NCBI GenBank assembly: GCA_019739295.1 | Contig: JAHHDV010000037.1 | Coordinates: forward strand, 1-64,000 | Reading direction: 5' to 3' | Origin: Taibaiella sp. | GTDB taxonomy: Bacteria; Bacteroidota; Bacteroidia; Chitinophagales; Chitinophagaceae | Length of the DNA stretch: 64,000 nucleotides | Part shown: in pieces, positions 26,303 to 34,590 of the stretch | Layout of the letters: each line of letters starts with the position of its first letter | How positions within the stretch are numbered: position 1 is the stretch's first letter | Program-made: the position numbers and the translations under genes | The notes under the pieces: model-generated | Seen by the model: the letters and a program-made list of their open reading frames with translations, nothing else | Database searches by the model: none | What the model was told of the DNA's origin: nothing

Positions 26303-26438
26303 GGGTCACTCATCAGAGCAGGGGCAGCAGCATTTCTGCAGGTTGCTCCACCAGGACTTACAAGTTACGGATTTGCGCATAGATTGTCCCGGGCACGAAA
26401 TGAAAGAACCATATTGATAAAATTCGGCACCCCGGAAA

Positions 26439-26990
26439 ATGGAAATAAACCTGCAATCCATACTGAAAAATGAAAAAGCCATCCTTTATCCATTACAGGA
26501 ACAGGACTTTGGTGCTTTGTATGCCGTGGCGGCAGATCCCCGAATATGGGAACAGCACCCTACCCGTGACCGCTGGAAGAAAGAGGTATTTCAAGTGTTT
26601 TTTGAAGGCGCGATGCAAAGTAAAGGCGCTTTTAAAATTGTGGACAAGGCCACCGGCAGCATCATCGGTAGTACCCGCTTTTACGATCACAACGATCAGG
26701 AAAACAGCATATTTATCGGTTATACTTTTTATGCGGTAGCCTGTTGGGGCCTGGGGATGAACCGGATGGTCAAAGCTACTATGCTGGACTATATTTTTCC
26801 TTTCGTTTCAAATGTGTATTTCCATATCGGAGCCGGCAATACCCGTTCACAGATCGCAATCGGCAGAATTGGAGCAGAAAAAATTGCAGAACAGGAAGTC
26901 CGCTATTTCGGGGAAGCGCCACAACTGAATTTTGTATATGGGATCAGCAAACAAAAATGGCAAAAAATAAGCAATAATGAATCTATATGA
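26439..26990 (+). CDS. GNAT-family N-acetyltransferase, RimJ/RimL-like
   Basis: The 183-residue protein shows the ribosomal-protein-acetyltransferase subtype of GNAT folds. Blocks are ILYPLQEQDFGALYAVAADP at the start, KATGSIIGSTRFYDHNDQ, and the family segment IFIGYTFYAVACWGLGMNRM, which forms the acetyl-CoA pyrophosphate loop (a variant of QxxGxG/A). The NTRSQIAIGRIGAEKIAEQE block follows. It likely acetylates an amino group on a protein or small molecule; the target is unknown. The stop overlaps the start of the AAA ATPase gene by 14 bases, so the two are translationally coupled. Confidence 0.83.
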   Translation: MEINLQSILKNEKAILYPLQEQDFGALYAVAADPRIWEQHPTRDRWKKEVFQVFFEGAMQSKGAFKIVDKATGSIIGSTRFYDHNDQENSIFIGYTFYAVACWGLGMNRMVKATMLDYIFPFVSNVYFHIGAGNTRSQIAIGRIGAEKIAEQEVRYFGEAPQLNFVYGISKQKWQKISNNESI

Positions 26991-27699
26991 CCTTATTATA
27001 AATGACACAGAACAGGTATCATTAGACGATATTTTCCTTGATGAAGCCGGCAGGCAGAAGGTCGTTCAGCTCATCAAGGAACATACCTACATAGAAGCAT
27101 TAGGCCGGTACGGCTTGCCTGTAAATAATAAGATAGTGCTTCAGGGCAGCTCCGGTTGTGGCAAAACGATGACGGCCAAAGCCATTGCCCATGCATTGGG
27201 CAAAAAGATCTTCATTCTCAACCTGAGCAATGTGGTCTGTGCCCGTATCGGCGAAACTTCGCAGAATATCAGGCAGGTTTTTGATAAGGCCGGTCGGGAA
27301 GAAGCTGTTCTGTTTTTAGATGAATTCGACCAGGTAGGAAAAGCAAGAGGTAGCGATGACCAGGACGTTGGCGAAATGAGGAGGCTGGTCAATACCCTGA
27401 TACAGCTCATAGACTACTATCCGGAAAAGGCCCTGTTGCTCTGTGCCACCAATCATCCCGGGATTATTGACCCGGCTTTGTTGAGGCGCTTCCAGCTGCA
27501 TATAGATTTTGAAATGCCGGCACCCGGAATTCTGGACCGGTATTACAACCTGCTCTTATCCCGTTTTCCGCAAGAATTGCAGGGTATAGAAAGGAAGTAC
27601 GGTATTTCTTTTGCTGAGGCCAGAGACCATACATTTACCCTTGTAAAAGCGACACTGATCAAAGACCTGGAGGAAAAGCAGAAATGTGTGGAAATATGA
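26977..27699 (+). CDS. Stand-alone AAA ATPase of the FtsH/Cdc48-like class
   Basis: The 240-residue protein is essentially one AAA module. Walker A is GSSGCGKTMTAKAIAHALG, pore loop and linker follow (NVVCARIGETSQNIRQVFDK), Walker B is VLFLDEFDQVGKARG, the second region of homology is NTLIQLIDYY to LLLCATNHPGIIDPALLRRF with sensor 1 Asn and the arginine fingers. There is no N-terminal substrate domain and no protease domain. Such proteins often work with a partner encoded next door; here the overlapping gene is an acetyltransferase instead of the subtilase seen in many loci. Role unknown; chaperone-like remodelling is the family expectation. Confidence 0.8.
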   Translation: MNLYDLIINDTEQVSLDDIFLDEAGRQKVVQLIKEHTYIEALGRYGLPVNNKIVLQGSSGCGKTMTAKAIAHALGKKIFILNLSNVVCARIGETSQNIRQVFDKAGREEAVLFLDEFDQVGKARGSDDQDVGEMRRLVNTLIQLIDYYPEKALLLCATNHPGIIDPALLRRFQLHIDFEMPAPGILDRYYNLLLSRFPQELQGIERKYGISFAEARDHTFTLVKATLIKDLEEKQKCVEI

Positions 27700-27829
27700 G
27701 CGGGCATATCCCGGGAAACATTGCAGCGAGGGAGAACATGAAGCCAGACGATCTGTATCTGAATACACTTGAAATAATTATATAAATTTGCAGCAGGCTG
27801 TCAGCGACGCTGCACATACAAATTCATAA

Positions 27830-28393
27830 GTGGATATCTCCCATATTATAAACAGAATATACCTTCTTCCTGAAGCGTCTGAACAGGTGCTGAAAAGCCA
27901 TATCAGCGAAGCTGCATTTCCTAAAGGATATATCTTATTCAAAAACAACAGCATAGAAACAAGCATCTATTTCATCAAAAAAGGAATAGTCAGGGCTTAT
28001 ACGGAATCAGGAGATGCCGATATCACATTTTGGTTTGGCCGGGAGGGAGAAACGATTATTTCTATGAGAAGTTACGTAGCCAACCAGATGGGTTACGAGC
28101 GTATCGAACTGCTGGAGAACTGTGCGCTGTATGAGCTTAAATCTGAAGACCTGCAGGAGCTTTTTAAAAAAGATATCCATATCGCTAACTGGGGACGCAA
28201 ATTTGCGGAGCAGGAACTTTTAAAAACGGAGGAAAGGTTGATCTCCAGGCAGTTCCGGACAGCCAAAGAGCGCTATAAAGAGCTTTTAAGGGACAATCCC
28301 GGTTTAATCCAGCGTGTCCAGCTCGGTTATATCGCTTCGTATTTAGGAATTACACAGGTGAGCCTGAGCAGGATCAGGGCCGATATCAGGTAA
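27830..28393 (+). CDS. Crp/Fnr-family transcription regulator
   Basis: The 187-residue protein has an N-terminal cyclic-nucleotide-binding-like barrel (FPKGYILFKNNSIETSIYFI, KKGIVRAYTES) and a C-terminal winged helix (IQRVQLGYIASYLGITQVSL with SRIRADI). No cysteine cluster for an iron-sulfur centre and no full cAMP-binding set is visible, as is usual for the many Bacteroidota members. The start is read as GTG at 27830. The next gene, 70 bases downstream on the same strand, is a small multidrug exporter that it may control. Confidence 0.85.
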   Translation: MDISHIINRIYLLPEASEQVLKSHISEAAFPKGYILFKNNSIETSIYFIKKGIVRAYTESGDADITFWFGREGETIISMRSYVANQMGYERIELLENCALYELKSEDLQELFKKDIHIANWGRKFAEQELLKTEERLISRQFRTAKERYKELLRDNPGLIQRVQLGYIASYLGITQVSLSRIRADIR

Positions 28394-28462
28394 GGCTTTA
28401 TTTTTTATCATTTGTAAAATGTAAACTGGATACAATTCCTGAATTTTGCAAAAAATAAAGAC

Positions 28463-28786
28463 ATGAATTGGATCATTTTAATCATTGCCGGTTTGTTTGA
28501 AGTAGCTTTTGCCTTTTGCCTGGGAAAGGCCAAGATCACGACAGGGAAAGAAATGTACTTATGGTATGCGGGTTTCCTGCTTGCCCTGGGTATCAGCATG
28601 AGCTTGCTGGTAAAAGCTACCCAAAGTCTGCCATTGGGCACGGCCTATGCCGTATGGACGGGAATCGGAGCAGTAGGCACTGTTTTAGTAGGGATTTTTG
28701 TATTTAAAGAACCTGCGACTTTCCTCCGGATATTATTCATCAGCACTTTGATCGGTTCCATCATCGGGTTAAAATCCGTTTCATAA
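28463..28786 (+). CDS. SMR-family exporter, guanidinium/quaternary ammonium type
   Basis: This 107-residue protein has four membrane spans. The essential Glu lies in the first span (IAGLFEVAFAFCLGKA, residue 13). The third span contains LPLGTAYAVWTGIGAVGTVL and the fourth ends GSIIGLK. The spacing suits the SugE/Gdx subgroup, which works as an antiparallel dimer and exports guanidinium or quaternary ammonium compounds in exchange for protons. The promoter region overlaps the end of the Crp-type regulator gene. No riboswitch for guanidine is visible in the 70-base leader. Confidence 0.85.
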   Translation: MNWIILIIAGLFEVAFAFCLGKAKITTGKEMYLWYAGFLLALGISMSLLVKATQSLPLGTAYAVWTGIGAVGTVLVGIFVFKEPATFLRILFISTLIGSIIGLKSVS

Positions 28787-28818
28787 TCGATGTGGTTGGT
28801 GTTTTACAAACTTCCCGT

Positions 28819-29217
28819 TTACATAAGAACAGGACAGGTTTCATCTGGTGTTTTCAAGGCACCTGTTGCATCCTGGCAGTTGTTCTTTCCGTTTGACAAC
28901 TGTTTGCGGATAGCCTTAAGCTCCTGTATCTTCTGATCGATCATGGCTATTTTTTCTTCGATCTTATCCGATACATTCCTGCAGGTAGCCTCATTGACAT
29001 CCAGCATATCCAGTATTTCGGCAATTTCGTTCAGTGTAAAACCGAAACTTTTCAATCGTTTTATGGATAACAATCGTTGCAGTGTCGCTCCCGGATATTC
29101 CTTGTAGTTGTTCCACCTTCTTTCTTTTTTACCAGTTTCAATGAGCCCGCATTTTTCATAAAACCTTATTGTATCCCTTGAGAGTCCTGATAGCTTTGAT
29201 AATTCACCAATGAGCAT
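28819..29217 (-). CDS. MerR-family metal-type regulator
   Basis: The start MLIGELSKLSGLSRDTIRFY at 29217 gives the canonical MerR winged helix; an upstream extension in the same frame is rich in YIY and is not natural. After the wing (YEKCGLIETGKKERRWNNY) comes the long dimerisation helix. Cysteines at ATCRNV, NNCQDA and ETCPVLM suggest a thiol metal site, so the ligand may be a soft metal or arsenic. The gene is divergent from a Cys-rich lipoprotein gene. A dyad of the MerR type lies between the two starts. Confidence 0.82.
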   Translation of the reverse strand: MLIGELSKLSGLSRDTIRFYEKCGLIETGKKERRWNNYKEYPGATLQRLLSIKRLKSFGFTLNEIAEILDMLDVNEATCRNVSDKIEEKIAMIDQKIQELKAIRKQLSNGKNNCQDATGALKTPDETCPVLM

Positions 29218-29247
29218 AGTTTCCGAAATTTTTTGACTTTTTTCCTG

Positions 29248-29288
29248 ACCGTGGACTATACTCCACTGTTTACCTTTGTAAAGGTAAA
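29248..29288 (+). promoter_or_regulatory. MerR operator and overlapping divergent promoters
   Basis: ACCGTGGACTATACTCCACTGT is split here as ACCGTGGA (29248-29255) and TCCACTGT (29262-29269), an 8-base dyad with one mismatch and a 6-base centre. Next to it, TTTACCTTT-GT-AAAGGTAAA (29269-29288) is a perfect 9-base palindrome that contains the minus-7 box TACCTTTG (29271-29278) for the right-hand gene. The dyad immediately upstream of the minus-7 box is the classical MerR geometry. Confidence 0.6.
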
Positions 29289-29305
29289 TATAAATATACA
29301 GAAGC

Positions 29306-29747
29306 ATGGTCAGGCATCAGTTCATTGCAGCAGCAGGCATAGCTTGTTTTATATTGGTCTCGTGTAGTGGTGACTCCCGGCAAGATGGGACATTACCTGC
29401 ACAAAAGCAAGTAGTTTGCAGCGATGGCTGCACCGCTAAAAATACTTCATTGGAAATGTCCTGCAAACTAACCACACCGGAACTCAGGCAGCGGAAAGAA
29501 ACCGTTATGGCAAACTTGAAACGGCAGGTAACTGAGAAAAGGGAACTTCAAAACGGTATGGCATTTAAATTTCCCGGGACAGACAAAGTATTGGATGAAC
29601 TGACGGAATTCATTAAAACAGAAAGAGCGTGTTGCGATTTTTTTTACCTTTGCCCTATCTGTTAGTGGGGACAAAAGCGAAGCATGGTTAGAGTTGACCG
29701 GTGCTGAAGGAGTTAAAGAGTTCATAATCTCTGAGCTTGGATTGTAA
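29306..29747 (+). CDS. Cys-rich lipoprotein with a conserved metal-locus domain, one frameshift
   Basis: Residues 1-20 form a lipoprotein signal with lipobox VSCSG. Then a CSDGC pair is followed by a domain of about 100 residues: SCKLTTPELRQRKETVMANL, ELQNGMAFKFPG, and FIKTERACCDFF. A frame change in a T6 run near 29640 is needed to reach the natural end (SGDKSEAWLELTGAEGVKEF, then a stop at 29745-29747). I recall similar Cys-containing domains next to mercury and arsenic genes in Bacteroidota, without known function. It is divergent from the MerR regulator and directly precedes the arsenite pump remnant (10 bases), so it probably belongs to one metal-responsive operon. Confidence 0.65.
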
Positions 29748-29756
29748 CGGGATTGA

Positions 29757-30210
29757 ATGTCTCTCAGGGACCTATTCAGGACATTCAGGATGACAAGGGA
29801 AAAGCTTGAGAAATGGCAAACAGGCATCTATATTGTCACGATTATAGTAGGTGTGGTTGTCGGATTAAGCTGGGAAAACAGCCATGCCTTGGAAGTACCA
29901 TTGAACCTATAATCGGGGTTTTGTTGTACAGTATGCTCCGTTCATCGGAAAATTTTCAGCTAAATTATTCAGCATTGATGTCTCCGGTTCCAGGGCTATT
30001 TCGTTTTCGACAGGCACGAGAAATTCATTGGTCGTATTACCTTTGGCATTGGCTTTGCCTGAGCCCGGAAACCAGGTGGCGGCAGCAGTAATTGTAACGC
30101 AAACCATTGTTGAGATTTTCTTTGAACTGATTTACATTAAGGTTATTCAAAAGAAAGAAAATAAGGTAGCAAATGTTCAGCAAAGATCCGGACAGACGCA
30201 TCCCATATGA
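29757..30210 (+). pseudogene. Arsenite efflux pump (bile acid:sodium symporter/ACR3-like), internally deleted
   Basis: The start at 29757 reads a first span typical of arsenic resistance permeases (YIVTIIVGVVVGLSWENSHA) and IIGVLLYSM. At about 29934 it jumps directly to the end of the same family: APFIGKFSAKLFSIDVSGSR, AISFSTGTRNSLVVLPLALA, and AAAVIVTQTIVEIFFELIY. The middle, about 200 residues with several membrane spans, is missing, and the two parts are in different frames, with a further lost base near 29913. The gene cannot make a working pump. It lies 24 kb from the arsR-arsC unit, which itself has no pump. Confidence 0.75.
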
Positions 30211-30224
30211 CGGTATTTTCAATA

Positions 30225-30258
30225 AAAAAATCCTGAGCAGGATATACTCAGGACTTTT
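30225..30258 (-). terminator. Terminator of the rpsL-rpsG unit
   Basis: TCCTGAG and CTCAGGA arms surround a TATATCCTG-type loop, and on the minus strand the hairpin is followed by a run of T. It lies 22 bases after the rpsG stop. Confidence 0.7.
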
Positions 30259-30279
30259 GATCTGTTTCTTAGAAATCGA

Positions 30280-30747
30280 TTAAACTTTAAAGTGTGCAAA
30301 TGCTTTGTTGGCATCGGCCATTCTGTGCGTATCTTCTTTTTTCTTGAATGCGCTTCCTTCACCTTTGCTTGCTGCCACGATCTCGTTGGCCAGTTTGTCT
30401 GCCATTGTCTTACCGTTGCGTTCACGGCTGAAACGGATCAGCCATTTCATGCTCAGAGAGATCTTACGATCCGGGCGGACTTCAGCAGGGATCTGGAACG
30501 TAGCACCACCGATACGACGGCTGCGCACTTCTACCGAAGGAGTTACATTTTGCAATGCTTTTTTCCAGACTTCATATCCATCTTCACTTGTCATACCCGC
30601 TACTTTGTCCAAAGCAGTATAGAATATATCAAAAGCTACCGTTTTCTTTCCATCCCACATCATAGTGTTCACAAAACGGGTAACCATTTTATCATTAAAT
30701 TTCGGATCTGGTGCCAAAGGCAACTTCCTGGCTTGCGCTTTTCTCAT
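30280..30747 (-). CDS. rpsG: 30S ribosomal protein S7
   Basis: The 155-residue protein binds 16S rRNA in the head of the 30S subunit and helps to form the E site. The sequence from [19 protein letters not shown] through [20 protein letters not shown] to the end is typical. The segment [20 protein letters not shown] is the family signature. It is the second gene of the rpsL-rpsG unit, separated by 38 bases from rpsL. The usual third partner, fusA, is not present: a terminator and then the arsenite pump remnant follow. Confidence 0.95.
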   Translation of the reverse strand: MRKAQARKLPLAPDPKFNDKMVTRFVNTMMWDGKKTVAFDIFYTALDKVAGMTSEDGYEVWKKALQNVTPSVEVRSRRIGGATFQIPAEVRPDRKISLSMKWLIRFSRERNGKTMADKLANEIVAASKGEGSAFKKKEDTHRMADANKAFAHFKV

Positions 30748-30785
30748 TAGTAGATAATGAATTTATAATTTTTTAAGAATAAATA

Positions 30786-31157
30786 TTATTTTACTTTTTT
30801 AGTACCGTATTTAGAACGACTTTGTTTCCGGTCTTTTACACCTGCAGTATCCAGGGCTCCCCTTACGATGTGGTAACGTACACCCGGTAAGTCCTTTACC
30901 CTTCCGCCACGGATCAATACGATAGAGTGCTCCTGTAAGTTGTGACCTTCACCGGGGATATAAGCGATCACCTCGATCTTATTGGTCAAACGAACTTTAG
31001 CCACTTTACGCAGCGCTGAGTTAGGCTTCTTAGGTGTCGTCGTATATACACGGGTACATACACCACGACGTTGCGGACATTCATCCAGAGCCGGTGATTT
31101 AGATTTGGCAACGATTTGCTTTCTTCCTTTTCTTACTAATTGTTGTATAGTAGGCAT
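30786..31157 (-). CDS. rpsL: 30S ribosomal protein S12
   Basis: The 123-residue protein belongs to the decoding centre. [13 protein letters not shown] is the conserved start, and [17 protein letters not shown] with [13 protein letters not shown] and [14 protein letters not shown] are present. Lys residues in TPKKPNS (K43-like) and the GRVKDLPG loop (K88-like) have the streptomycin-sensitive form. A clear Bacteroidota promoter lies 31 bases upstream of the start. Confidence 0.96.
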   Translation of the reverse strand: MPTIQQLVRKGRKQIVAKSKSPALDECPQRRGVCTRVYTTTPKKPNSALRKVAKVRLTNKIEVIAYIPGEGHNLQEHSIVLIRGGRVKDLPGVRYHIVRGALDTAGVKDRKQSRSKYGTKKVK

Positions 31158-31187
31158 TCTAAATTCTTTAATATTATTTTGGGACTG

Positions 31188-31219
31188 CAAAAGTAATCCA
31201 ATAAATATTGTCTGCCAAA
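31188..31219 (-). promoter_or_regulatory. Promoter of rpsL
   Basis: On the minus strand TTTG (31216-31219) is followed after 20 bases by TACTTTTG (31188-31195), a full fit to the Bacteroidota minus-33/minus-7 pattern. Confidence 0.75.
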
Positions 31220-31322
31220 TTTTTTTCGGAATTATCATGAAATAATTCCGAAAATGTGAAAATATGTGGATCCGTGTGGAAAAATCCGTTCATATTATTC
31301 TTTTTTGGCAGTTGCTGAACTG

Positions 31323-33119
31323 CTATTGCTCAGGGCTCCCCTTCCATTTTTTGATATAAGAAGAGAACAGCAGGATCACCAGGACAGTACCTGTCCAGAG
31401 GCCAAAAATGATCTCATTTTCATATATTTCAAACAATGATGTATACATGGCGGAATTCATGGTATAATCCCGGATATTCGACTCAAAGGCCAGTTCTAAA
31501 TGCGCATCGATGATCAGGATGAGCAGCAGCAAAAATAAAGTGACATTACCCAATACCAGATTGAGATGAATACCCCTGACCAGCTTAGACATGATCTGTC
31601 TCAGGAAAAACGGCAGGATCAGGATCATAAATGCCACCCCAAGCAGCATATAGAGGATCACCAGATCCCGGTTACTGCCAAATACACCCATACTGGTGAT
31701 GATCAATAGCAAGGAGACCAGCACACTGATGATCCCGGCTACTACCACGCTGAAAATTAAAGTTCTCAGATCCGTGACCCTGAACATCAATAGGACCAAT
31801 GCCAGAGCAAGGGATAAGTACATCATGACTTTGAGCGCATCGGTGACAAAATCAAAATCTCTAAGGTTGCCGAGGCTTTGGAAGGAGTTCTGCAATGCAT
31901 TCTGATCTATATAATACCGGGTCATCCTGCTCTGCAGGTAGTTCTTTTCCCTCTCGGCTATGGTGGTGCTTATACTGTCCGCATTGGCGGCATCTATGGC
32001 AGCCTGCCCGGCTGCGGCGTCTACAGTAACCATAAGATCGGTCACACCTTCGGGAACCCCGTATCTCAGATCCGCATTATAAATAAAGCTGTCCACTTCG
32101 GTATCATTGTGCTGCAGGACTAAATCCAGCCATTGCTTTAGTGTAAGATTGGTAGGGATATCATATGCTTTACATACTGCCAGGAAGTCCTGAAGCACTT
32201 TTTCTATTTCATTCTTCTGAACAGGATCAAAAAGGCTGTGCCATTTTTCGCTGTATGTTTTTAAATGCTGATCTGTCTCATATTGCGAATAAGGATAGCT
32301 GCTGTAGTAGTAACCGTTCCCCGAAGAGAATGGAAGCAGGGAGTAATTCAGATAGCTGTAGGCAGTATCCGGATATTGAGCTAACGGTACCACCTGCTTT
32401 TTCCACAGGTATACCTCCATAGAGTCATTCAGGTAATAATTGGTGAAGCTTTTTGAGCTTATTGCATTAATGGAGTCATAATTTTCCCTGTTGAAGGTGT
32501 CTCTTCCGATGCTATAAAACTGATAATCTTTTCCCTTGAACCTGTAATAAGGCTGGGATGTATTGACGGACGCCGGATTGGTCTCTATATACAGCGTGTC
32601 GTAAGGTGAAGGGTACCGCTTATATTTCAGATCATAATGATCCAGAGAAAAATTGAAAAAGATGGAGGCCAGGTTGCTTTTCTCAATCTGGTCTTCTATT
32701 TTATCTTCGGGATAATGCCGGGCAATGTATGTCTTGTAGCCTGCAGCGAACGAGATATAAAAGCTGGATAGTAGGAAAAATACGATCAGGTAATACCAGA
32801 AATTTAAAAATAATTTCCACCCGGTATAGGGATAGAAGTTTTTGAATGCGTTATTCTTGATCAGGTAGATGATCCAGATGACGATCATCACGATAGACAC
32901 TACCGCGGAAAAAAGCCCCACGCCGTAATTGCCCATGATGGTCTCGTCGGATAAATAGGATTTCAGCTGCCCCGGATAGCTCAGAATGAAGTACCCGGTG
33001 ATAAAGAATAATAGATGTATCAGCAGGCCACCCGGCAACATCCATATCAACCGGGCATTCCATATATTGGGATATCGCTCAATGAGGTATTTGTTGGTTC
33101 TTTTTATCAGTGAATTCAT
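31323..33119 (-). CDS. Large membrane protein, probable permease of an ABC system
   Basis: The protein of 598 residues starts MNSLIKRTNKYLIERYPNIW at 33119. Three spans lie in the first 170 residues. A large tyrosine- and serine-rich domain of about 270 residues follows outside the membrane, and then about six spans from residue 390 to the end (VMMYLSLALALVLLMF, VVVAGIISVLVSLLLI, DLVILYMLLGVAFMILIL and others). The ATPase gene lies 43 bases upstream on the same strand, so they form an ABC-2-like exporter pair. Similar permease-like proteins in Bacteroidota are annotated as hypothetical. Substrate unknown. Confidence 0.65.
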   Translation of the reverse strand: MNSLIKRTNKYLIERYPNIWNARLIWMLPGGLLIHLLFFITGYFILSYPGQLKSYLSDETIMGNYGVGLFSAVVSIVMIVIWIIYLIKNNAFKNFYPYTGWKLFLNFWYYLIVFFLLSSFYISFAAGYKTYIARHYPEDKIEDQIEKSNLASIFFNFSLDHYDLKYKRYPSPYDTLYIETNPASVNTSQPYYRFKGKDYQFYSIGRDTFNRENYDSINAISSKSFTNYYLNDSMEVYLWKKQVVPLAQYPDTAYSYLNYSLLPFSSGNGYYYSSYPYSQYETDQHLKTYSEKWHSLFDPVQKNEIEKVLQDFLAVCKAYDIPTNLTLKQWLDLVLQHNDTEVDSFIYNADLRYGVPEGVTDLMVTVDAAAGQAAIDAANADSISTTIAEREKNYLQSRMTRYYIDQNALQNSFQSLGNLRDFDFVTDALKVMMYLSLALALVLLMFRVTDLRTLIFSVVVAGIISVLVSLLLIITSMGVFGSNRDLVILYMLLGVAFMILILPFFLRQIMSKLVRGIHLNLVLGNVTLFLLLLILIIDAHLELAFESNIRDYTMNSAMYTSLFEIYENEIIFGLWTGTVLVILLFSSYIKKWKGSPEQ

Positions 33120-33162
33120 GTGTATATACTTAGTGAATTGGAAAAAATCAAAAGGAAAATGA

Positions 33163-34317
33163 TCAGGCAATAAAAAATCTTCTGGATGAAGCAGAGATAT
33201 CCCTGATATAGGTGAGCTGGATACCTGCATTGCCCAGCAGCTGAAGTACTTCTGAGAAACGTACCTGGGCATCAAACCTGGCGATATATACACCCCCGTT
33301 GTAGGATAACCGGAATATACCTAATGACAAAAGGAGCTCATTGAGTTTTTCTTTGGATTCATCGGAATCGAATTCCACGATCAGGTGTTCCGGTTCATCT
33401 GTAGCTACTGTCTGCTGCGCCTCATCATACCGGCCGTCTTTGAGGAAGATCACCCGGTCAGACACTTTCTCCACCTCGTAGAGTTGCTGGGAACTGAGGA
33501 TCATGGCTATCGGCCTGGTGAGCGAATTGCAGATATACTTCAGGTCTTCAAGGATGACCTGCTGCGCCATTATATCCAGATTGGCCAACGGCTCATCGAG
33601 TAAGAGTACTTCTGGTTTGCGCAGTAAGGTCCTGGCCAGCTCGAACCTCATCTTGTATCCGCTGGACAATTCATTCCACATCAGCTCCTGGTACTTCCAC
33701 AAGCCCAGCCGGCAGATCATCATCATCATCCTGGTTTCGATCTCATTTGCAGGGGTCTTGTAATGTGCCAGTACAAATCTCAGGTTATCTTTAAGGCTGC
33801 CATACCATCTTTCCGTTCTCTGGGGGATATAGATCAGCTTCGTCCGGAGATCATACTGATCTCCCCTGCTCCCGGTAAAATGAAAGCTGATATCCCCGGA
33901 ATTCAGCTTGAGCTCCTGAGCCAGCATCCTCAGCAGTGTGGTCTTCCCGTTTCCGTTCTCTCCTACCAGCCCGTAAACCTGTCCTTTATTCAGATTCAGG
34001 GAAATAGGCCCCAGGGAGAACCTTCCGTAGCCATAACTTTTTTGGATATGCCGGGCGGTAATGACCGGCTCCTTTGTGGTATCGACATTCAGGGGAATAT
34101 GCGCTGCTTTTTGCAACAGTTCAATGGATCTGAGGCTGAGGTTCTCCTTATCTTCCGGGTGCTCATTCTTCCATTTTGTTAATGCGATCGCTTCCCGGTA
34201 TAGGTTCATATCTTCAGTATCCATAATACAGTCCAGCATTCTTCTAAATCCAAGGCCGAAATCCTGATGCCTGAAGTGATCTATGGTTGCATTGATTCTT
34301 TCTGTAATGGGATTCAT
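33163..34317 (-). CDS. ABC transporter ATP-binding protein with N-terminal extension
   Basis: The 384-residue protein has a helical extension of about 85 residues before the nucleotide-binding domain. In the domain Walker A is GENGNGKTT, the Q-loop region reads IYIPQRTERW, the signature is LSSGYKMRFELARTL (G in place of the usual Q), Walker B is VLLLDEPLANLD and the H-loop position has a Gln (ILSSQQLYE). The missing H-loop His suggests altered or slow ATP hydrolysis. About 80 residues follow as a regulatory tail. It is the first gene of a two-gene unit with the membrane protein downstream. Confidence 0.8.
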   Translation of the reverse strand: MNPITERINATIDHFRHQDFGLGFRRMLDCIMDTEDMNLYREAIALTKWKNEHPEDKENLSLRSIELLQKAAHIPLNVDTTKEPVITARHIQKSYGYGRFSLGPISLNLNKGQVYGLVGENGNGKTTLLRMLAQELKLNSGDISFHFTGSRGDQYDLRTKLIYIPQRTERWYGSLKDNLRFVLAHYKTPANEIETRMMMMICRLGLWKYQELMWNELSSGYKMRFELARTLLRKPEVLLLDEPLANLDIMAQQVILEDLKYICNSLTRPIAMILSSQQLYEVEKVSDRVIFLKDGRYDEAQQTVATDEPEHLIVEFDSDESKEKLNELLLSLGIFRLSYNGGVYIARFDAQVRFSEVLQLLGNAGIQLTYIRDISASSRRFFIA

Positions 34318-34590
34318 ATAGTAAGGTTATAGCTTGTATTAAAATTGAAAAAAGCCCCCAGGTTGTCCGGAGCATCTCCTGCTTTCAACGATGATACTTA
34401 AAACTGATTCAAAATAGAGACGGAAAGTACATTTTTTTCAAGATACATATCATAAAATATGTAAAATTAATATTATGGCATAGGTGGGATGTCCTGTAAA
34501 AGCCGGACAGAGTAAGAAGTAGGATACCTGATTGCAGAAGCGCTCTTCTGGGATACAAAGTACTGTAGTGCCGTTGTTCGATATCTTATC

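Noticed and set aside
28463..28786. Guanidine riboswitch before the SMR exporter gene
   Set aside because: The leader is only about 70 bases and shows none of the hairpin patterns I know for guanidine riboswitches.
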